Shown in pieces: positions 7,337 to 11,365 of a stretch of DNA of 11,365 nucleotides. A program made the position numbers and the translations under genes. The notes under the pieces are model-generated. The model searched no databases, was not told the DNA's origin, and saw nothing but the letters and a program-made list of their open reading frames with translations. Position 1 is the first letter of the stretch. Each line of letters starts with the position of its first letter. Source of the stretch: REEB481 sp041170785 (GTDB lineage Bacteria > Bacteroidota > Bacteroidia > NS11-12g > UBA955). The stretch is taken from contig JBEDND010000095.1 in the NCBI GenBank assembly GCA_041170785.1, forward strand, positions 1 through 11,365, read 5' to 3'.

Positions 7337-8310
7337 TCAGGCTCCAACCAGGCATTTGCGTGTAGCAGGTGCGGATATGTGTTGACCATCTGCGCTTTTA
7401 ATGTGGCCAAACGCAACGCATGTTGATGTGCTGTATCCGTTTCCGGGAATCGGACTTTGTGGCTGCACAGTTTTCGGTATTCACGGGTTTTTTGCTCAAA
7501 AGTTAATGCCGCTTCAGTCATCCAGGTTTTGAGGAATTCATGCCAGATGATGCCCGTTGCCTGTGGCGAAGGATGCGCCATATCTTCCGCGTACCAGCGG
7601 TAATCGCGCAGCACATCCACCAAAATTTCATAAGAAGGAAAGTAATAGGTATCCGGAATAAGGGTACACAGTTCATGCACTGCAGTGATTAAGGAAGCCT
7701 TAGAACGGTTGTGTTCCACCAATCCATCCTTCAGGTATTTCACCGGACTTACGGCCAAGCAGACTTTGAGCCCGGGATTGTGCACACGGAATACGTCGAT
7801 ACACTGCTTCCAGTGCGAAACTATTTCTGAGGAAGTTGCCATCGTTCTATTGAACTTAGCAGCAGGCTGTTTGTGGTTATTGGCCACAATATTTCCATTG
7901 TGTTTGAGCGTATAATACCAGGCCGTGCCAAAGGAAACCAACAGCACATCAGCGGCAATCAGCGCAGCCCGCGCAGCGGTATTTGCATCATTTAAACCTT
8001 CCAGAACACGGGCGGCATCCGTTCCTGAAAAGCTGGAATGATGGTTGAAGGAATGGTACAATTCACCGTCAAAAATCAGGTCATCTGCTTCGTAGGGGCG
8101 TTCATCCATGGCGCGGCGAAAACCTTTGGCCATAGCCAGTGGATTAAACACAATACCGCAAGGCCCGTAAAAACTTTGAAACCCTGCTTTAGATGCTGCG
8201 GCATACATGGAGGCGCCAAAGCAGCTTCCTGAAAAAAACAAACGGCTGTCCGGTTGAATGACACCCAGTTCCGGCATGGAAAAGGGAATCATCAATTGCT
8301 GAAGCTCCAT
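7333..8310 (-). CDS. GSCFA-family protein (SGNH hydrolase-like)
   Basis: This 325-residue protein belongs to the GSCFA family, named for the motif seen here as FFSGSCFG; Ser29 (AGC at 8224-8226) is the presumed nucleophile position. Other typical parts are the YGPCGIVFNPLA segment, LVSFGTAWYY, the CLAVSPVKYLKDG strand and the WYAEDMAHPSPQA motif, whose Asp and His (His246) sit where an SGNH-type catalytic pair would. The family is common in Bacteroidota and its substrate is unknown; an esterase-like role is inferred from the fold relationship. The frame extends upstream to an ATG at 8382, but the 24 extra residues are not family-like and would overlap a promoter for the divergent gene. I therefore prefer the ATG at 8308-8310, which puts GSCF about 28 residues from the start. 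The 3' end overlaps the response regulator by four bases. Confidence 0.88.
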   Translation of the reverse strand: MELQQLMIPFSMPELGVIQPDSRLFFSGSCFGASMYAAASKAGFQSFYGPCGIVFNPLAMAKGFRRAMDERPYEADDLIFDGELYHSFNHHSSFSGTDAARVLEGLNDANTAARAALIAADVLLVSFGTAWYYTLKHNGNIVANNHKQPAAKFNRTMATSSEIVSHWKQCIDVFRVHNPGLKVCLAVSPVKYLKDGLVEHNRSKASLITAVHELCTLIPDTYYFPSYEILVDVLRDYRWYAEDMAHPSPQATGIIWHEFLKTWMTEAALTFEQKTREYRKLCSHKVRFPETDTAHQHALRLATLKAQMVNTYPHLLHANAWLEPD

Positions 8311-8347
8311 CAGGCAAAGTAAAGTTTCATTTGCGATTCTACGGCTG

Positions 8348-8374
8348 TTGATCGCTACTGAATGAGTATGTTTG
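8348..8374 (+). promoter_or_regulatory. Bacteroidota-type promoter for the PIG-V-like gene
   Basis: TATGTTTG at 8367-8374 is an exact match to the Bacteroidota -7 consensus TAnnTTTG. A TTG at 8348-8350 lies 16 bases upstream, close to the spacing described for the -33 element of this phylum. Transcription would start near 8380, giving a leader of about 30 bases before the ATG at 8410. The match was found by eye and no start site is measured. Confidence 0.45.
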
Positions 8375-8409
8375 CTGCGCATTGAAGATGCCTTGGGGGG
8401 GCGGCCGCA

Positions 8410-9495
8410 ATGATCAACAGGGGGACAAAAACACTAGTGTTGCCGGGATTGATTTCCCGATCCATTCTGGTCTTCTTCTTCTTGAAGGCCATTTACTTGA
8501 TGCTGGGCATTTTTTGGGGATCCGACGCGCATTGGCTAGATGTGTTCCACAGAAACGACAGTTCCTGGTATGCCATGATTGCCGAACATGGTTATCCTGT
8601 GCAAGCGCCGCAGCCCGGCGTGGAATCGGAATTTGCATTCTTCCCGCTTTATCCGCTGGCCGTGAGGTTGTTCATGTTCCTGCTCGGCGATTTCCAGCAA
8701 GCGGCCTTTGCCCTCAGTTTGCTCACCGGCATGGGATGGATTGTGCTTATGTTCAAACTCTTGCGGCTTTATGGCTGGGCAGACTTTGAAATCTATCGCT
8801 TCCTGAGTTTATTTCAACTCCTTCCCTTTCACCATTTCCACCACGTGTACTATACAGAGCAGCTCTTTGTGCTGCTGTTGACATGGATATTACTCAGTCT
8901 GGAACAAGGGCAGGCAGTAAAGTTAGTCTTCCTTTCCATGCTCCTGTCGCTCACGCGTCCTACCGGATTGATTTACGCAGCCACGCTTCCTTTGCTTTTT
9001 TTGGTGAACCTGAATTTGCGCAGCATCAAAAGTTGGCTGCTCCGTTGTTTGCCATTATTGGGCGCGCCGGCCGGCCTTTTTTTGTGGATGCTGTATTTGC
9101 ATCTGCATTGCGGAGATGCACTTGCGTTTTCCCATGCGCAATCGGGTTGGAACAGATCTTACCATTGGCCCTGGGAATCCCTGTTTAACCAGCATGCGCT
9201 TTCCATTACGATGCTCAGCATTCATGCGATTCTGGCATTGCTGTTCGCCATAATCGCGTTCCGAAAAGCAGGGCCGGGCATGCAATTGTTTCAGGCCATC
9301 AACCTCCTGTTTCCGCTGAGCACCGGTCAGGTCATTTCCTATCCACGCTACGCTTCTGCCAACCTGCCACTGTTTTTTTCTGTACGCAAACACCTCACAG
9401 GCCGATACTTCCCAGTCATCCTTGGCCTTGCAGCAATACTGCACCTGTTTGTTTATTATGCCTGGGTGAAGAACCTGCCCATTTGGTCTTATTGA
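8410..9495 (+). CDS. PIG-V-like GT-C membrane glycosyltransferase (mannosyltransferase family)
   Basis: This 361-residue polytopic membrane protein has eight or nine hydrophobic segments and resembles bacterial relatives of PIG-V, the GPI mannosyltransferase 2 family (GT-C fold). After the first membrane segment comes the loop RNDSSWYAMIAEHGYP (Asp50, Trp53, Tyr54), the usual place of the catalytic acidic residue. Then follow FFPLYP (77-82), the YTEQLF segment (148-153) and LTRPTGLIY (181-189), all recognisable family marks. GT-C enzymes use polyprenyl-phosphate sugars as donors on the outer face of the inner membrane; the sugar and acceptor here are unknown. The ATG at 8410 follows a run of seven G and a GCGGCCGC. 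It is divergent from the GSCFA gene and 93 bases ahead of the icmF-like gene. The length is somewhat short against eukaryotic members but ordinary for bacterial ones. Confidence 0.82.
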   Translation: MINRGTKTLVLPGLISRSILVFFFLKAIYLMLGIFWGSDAHWLDVFHRNDSSWYAMIAEHGYPVQAPQPGVESEFAFFPLYPLAVRLFMFLLGDFQQAAFALSLLTGMGWIVLMFKLLRLYGWADFEIYRFLSLFQLLPFHHFHHVYYTEQLFVLLLTWILLSLEQGQAVKLVFLSMLLSLTRPTGLIYAATLPLLFLVNLNLRSIKSWLLRCLPLLGAPAGLFLWMLYLHLHCGDALAFSHAQSGWNRSYHWPWESLFNQHALSITMLSIHAILALLFAIIAFRKAGPGMQLFQAINLLFPLSTGQVISYPRYASANLPLFFSVRKHLTGRYFPVILGLAAILHLFVYYAWVKNLPIWSY

Positions 9496-9513
9496 CGCCA
9501 GACAACTAAACTG

Positions 9514-9542
9514 ATCCTCAGGGAAGCGCAGGATTCTTCCTT
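9514..9542 (+). other. Two overlapping short hairpins between the glycosyltransferase and icmF genes
   Basis: ATCCT (9514-9518) can pair with AGGAT (9530-9534). Alternatively AGGGAAG (9520-9526) can pair with CTTCCTT (9536-9542), including one G-T pair. The two stems exclude each other. There is no T run after them, so this is not a standard intrinsic terminator. The rest of the 93-base gap shows nothing else I can support. Confidence 0.3.
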
Positions 9543-9588
9543 CCTTGTGGCCTGCAACTGTTAAATTCGCGCAGTTTTACAAACGAAC

Positions 9589-11365
9589 ATGGATCAGGAG
9601 GTATATCAACCGCAGCATAAGGTACGCATTGTAACTGCCGCAAGCTTGTTTGACGGACACGACGCCGCCATCAACGTGATGCGCAGAATTATTCAGGGAA
9701 CCGGTTGTGAGGTCATTCACCTGGGCCACGACCGCAGCGTGCTGGATGTGGTGGAAACAGCCATTCAGGAAGATGCCAACGCCATTGCCATGACCAGCTA
9801 TCAGGGCGGCCACAATGAGTATTTCCGCTACATGTACGATTTACTTCGGGAACGCGGCGCCGGCCATATCCGCATTTTCGGAGGCGGCGGCGGAGTAATC
9901 CTTCCCGATGAAATCCGCGATCTGATGGCCTACGGTATTACCCGAATTTACAGTCCTGACGATGGACGTGAACTGGGTCTGCAAGGCATGATCAACGATC
10001 TGGTGCAGCAAAGCGATTTCGCTACCGGACTGAATATCAATGTGGCTCCTGAGCAACTGAAACCGGAAGACAAACTGCACATCGCACACTTGATCAGCGC
10101 TGCAGAAAACCATCCGGAACAGCATGTTGCACTGTTGGAAGATGTGCGGAAACGCGCCGCGGAAATCAAAACGCCCGTATTGGGCATCACCGGCACCGGC
10201 GGCGCCGGCAAAAGCAGTCTGGTGGATGAACTTGTGCGCCGCTTCCTGAGCGACTTCCCGGATAAAAACATCGGCATTATTTCTGTAGATCCGAGCAAAC
10301 GGAAAACCGGCGGAGCATTGCTGGGCGACCGCATCCGCATGAACAGCATCAACCACCCGCGGGTGTATATGCGCAGCATGGCCACCCGTCAGGCGAACCT
10401 GGCCCTGAGCAAGCACGTGGATGATGCCGTTGCCATATTGAAGCTGGCCGGCTATGACCTGGTTATCGTAGAAACCAGCGGCATCGGACAAAGCGATACC
10501 GAAATCACCGAACACAGCGACCTCTGCCTGTACGTGATGACGCCTGAATACGGCGCCGCCACACAACTGGAAAAGATCGACATGCTGGACTTTGCCGACA
10601 TCGTGGCATTGAACAAGTGCGACAAACGCGGTGCCGCCGACGCCCTGCGCGATGTGCGCAAACAATATCAGCGCAACCATAAACTGTTCGATGCCGACCC
10701 GGACACCATGCCTGTGTTTGGAACCATCGCCAGTCAGTTTAACGATCCGGGCATGAACCGCCTGTACCGGGCATTGATGGACGGTATTGTGGCAAAAACC
10801 TTCGCAGAACAATTGCGCAGCAAGTGGCACAGCAGCGATGAGATGAGCGAAAAGATATTCATCATCCCTCCTGCCCGCAACCGCTACCTGAGCGAAATCA
10901 GCGAGAACAACCGCAACTACGACCGTTTTGCCCGCACCCAAGCGCAGGTTGCCGACCGTCTGTACGGATTGTGGCGCAGCCTGGAAACCATCTCCGGCCT
11001 GACTTTGCCGGTTTCCAAGGGCGATCAACAGGCTTTTGATCAGTTGCGTGCCCTTGAACATCCCGAGCAGGATGTGTTGCGCGCCCTGATGGCTTCCTTC
11101 GACAGAGAAAAAAAGAACCTGGATGCGCGGGTTTGGGACATGCTCTGTGGCTGGGAAGCGGAAGAACAGAAATACAGCGACGAGCACTATGTATATCTGG
11201 TGCGCGGAAAAGAAATCAAGGTTCCGAACTATACCGAGAGCCTCAGCCATACCAAAATCCCCAAAGTGGCCATGCCGCGCATGCAAAGCTGGGGTGATAA
11301 AGTGCGCTGGGCGCTGCAGGAAAATACACCCGGCTTCTTCCCTTATACCGCAGGTATTTATCCGT
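9589..11365 (+). CDS. icmF: IcmF-type fused acyl-CoA mutase (B12 domain, G-protein chaperone, start of mutase domain), 3' end outside window
   Basis: The frame opens at ATG 9589 and runs off the right edge after 592 codons; full-length IcmF proteins are about 1,100 residues. Residues about 10-145 form the B12-binding domain, with DGHDAA around His24, the presumed cobalt ligand. Residues about 195-400 form the MeaB-like GTPase: P-loop GTGGAGKS (202-209), DPSKRKTGG, LGDRIRM and guanine-binding NKCD (342-345). A helical linker leads to the mutase domain, beginning with TESLSHTKIPKVAMP and FFPYTAGIYP at the edge. IcmF interconverts isobutyryl-CoA and butyryl-CoA in the cytoplasm using adenosylcobalamin; the GTPase domain gates cofactor loading. 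This domain order separates it from plain methylmalonyl-CoA mutase, though substrate choice cannot be settled from this part. Third positions look richer in G/C than in the sulfatase and kinase genes. Confidence 0.93.
   Translation, partial: MDQEVYQPQHKVRIVTAASLFDGHDAAINVMRRIIQGTGCEVIHLGHDRSVLDVVETAIQEDANAIAMTSYQGGHNEYFRYMYDLLRERGAGHIRIFGGGGGVILPDEIRDLMAYGITRIYSPDDGRELGLQGMINDLVQQSDFATGLNINVAPEQLKPEDKLHIAHLISAAENHPEQHVALLEDVRKRAAEIKTPVLGITGTGGAGKSSLVDELVRRFLSDFPDKNIGIISVDPSKRKTGGALLGDRIRMNSINHPRVYMRSMATRQANLALSKHVDDAVAILKLAGYDLVIVETSGIGQSDTEITEHSDLCLYVMTPEYGAATQLEKIDMLDFADIVALNKCDKRGAADALRDVRKQYQRNHKLFDADPDTMPVFGTIASQFNDPGMNRLYRALMDGIVAKTFAEQLRSKWHSSDEMSEKIFIIPPARNRYLSEISENNRNYDRFARTQAQVADRLYGLWRSLETISGLTLPVSKGDQQAFDQLRALEHPEQDVLRALMASFDREKKNLDARVWDMLCGWEAEEQKYSDEHYVYLVRGKEIKVPNYTESLSHTKIPKVAMPRMQSWGDKVRWALQENTPGFFPYTAGIYP

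Noticed and set aside
8401..8441. GCGGCCGC next to a G7 run, and the palindrome AACACTAGTGTT
   Set aside because: They resemble cloning sites (NotI, SpeI) but lie in a continuous natural context; the palindrome is inside the coding start of the glycosyltransferase. No vector-like sequence is seen around them.
9545..9569. Promoter-like TTG and TAAATTCG before icmF
   Set aside because: TAAATTCG matches TAnnTTTG with one mismatch, but the spacing to the TTG is only 14 bases. The match is too weak to annotate.
9496..9588. Cobalamin riboswitch upstream of the B12-dependent mutase gene
   Set aside because: The gap is only 93 bases, too short for a cobalamin riboswitch, and I see no B12-box-like conserved core.
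9841..11286. A 481-codon open frame on the minus strand
   Set aside because: It lies wholly under the icmF-like gene, whose protein matches its family along the full length. The minus-strand translation shows no recognisable domain and is best explained by the G/C-rich third positions of the real gene.

Overview
The window looks like ordinary chromosome from a member of the Bacteroidota. The evidence is a secreted protein with a type IX secretion (T9SS) C-terminal sorting domain, a LytS-type histidine kinase next to a LytTR response regulator, a GSCFA-family protein, a phoH-purC pair, an IcmF-type fused acyl-CoA mutase, little use of Shine-Dalgarno sites, and one good match to the Bacteroidota TAnnTTTG promoter element. 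I cannot name a genus. I see no rRNA, tRNA, CRISPR array, insertion sequence or phage gene. Genes are tightly packed and no gene-free stretch exceeds about 100 bases.

Left part (1-3349, + strand): the 3' end of a phoH-like ATPase gene, then purC (SAICAR synthase), then a T9SS-secreted protein made of a roughly six-bladed NHL-like propeller, two PKD domains and a sorting domain. A strong intrinsic terminator follows this third gene. The short gaps (45 and 21 bases) suggest one transcription unit.

Middle part (about 3291-7336, + strand): an LtaS/MdoB-like membrane sulfatase-fold enzyme with no convincing ATG start, a small unrecognised single-pass membrane protein with a CxxC motif, a LytS-family histidine kinase that appears to start at TTG, and its LytTR response regulator. 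The last three lie 12-15 bases apart and are probably co-transcribed. The small protein is the best candidate for something undescribed, possibly an accessory subunit for the kinase.

Right part (7333-11365): a GSCFA-family (SGNH-like) gene on the minus strand converges on the response regulator, sharing a TTAA at the two stops. It diverges from a PIG-V-like GT-C glycosyltransferase gene with a recognisable promoter. Last comes a long open frame from 9589 off the right edge, encoding the B12-binding domain, the G-protein chaperone domain and the beginning of the mutase domain of an IcmF-type fused mutase.

No dramatic new system is evident. The points most worth a second look are the CxxC protein next to the LytS/LytTR pair, and the terminator that lies inside the open frame of the sulfatase gene.
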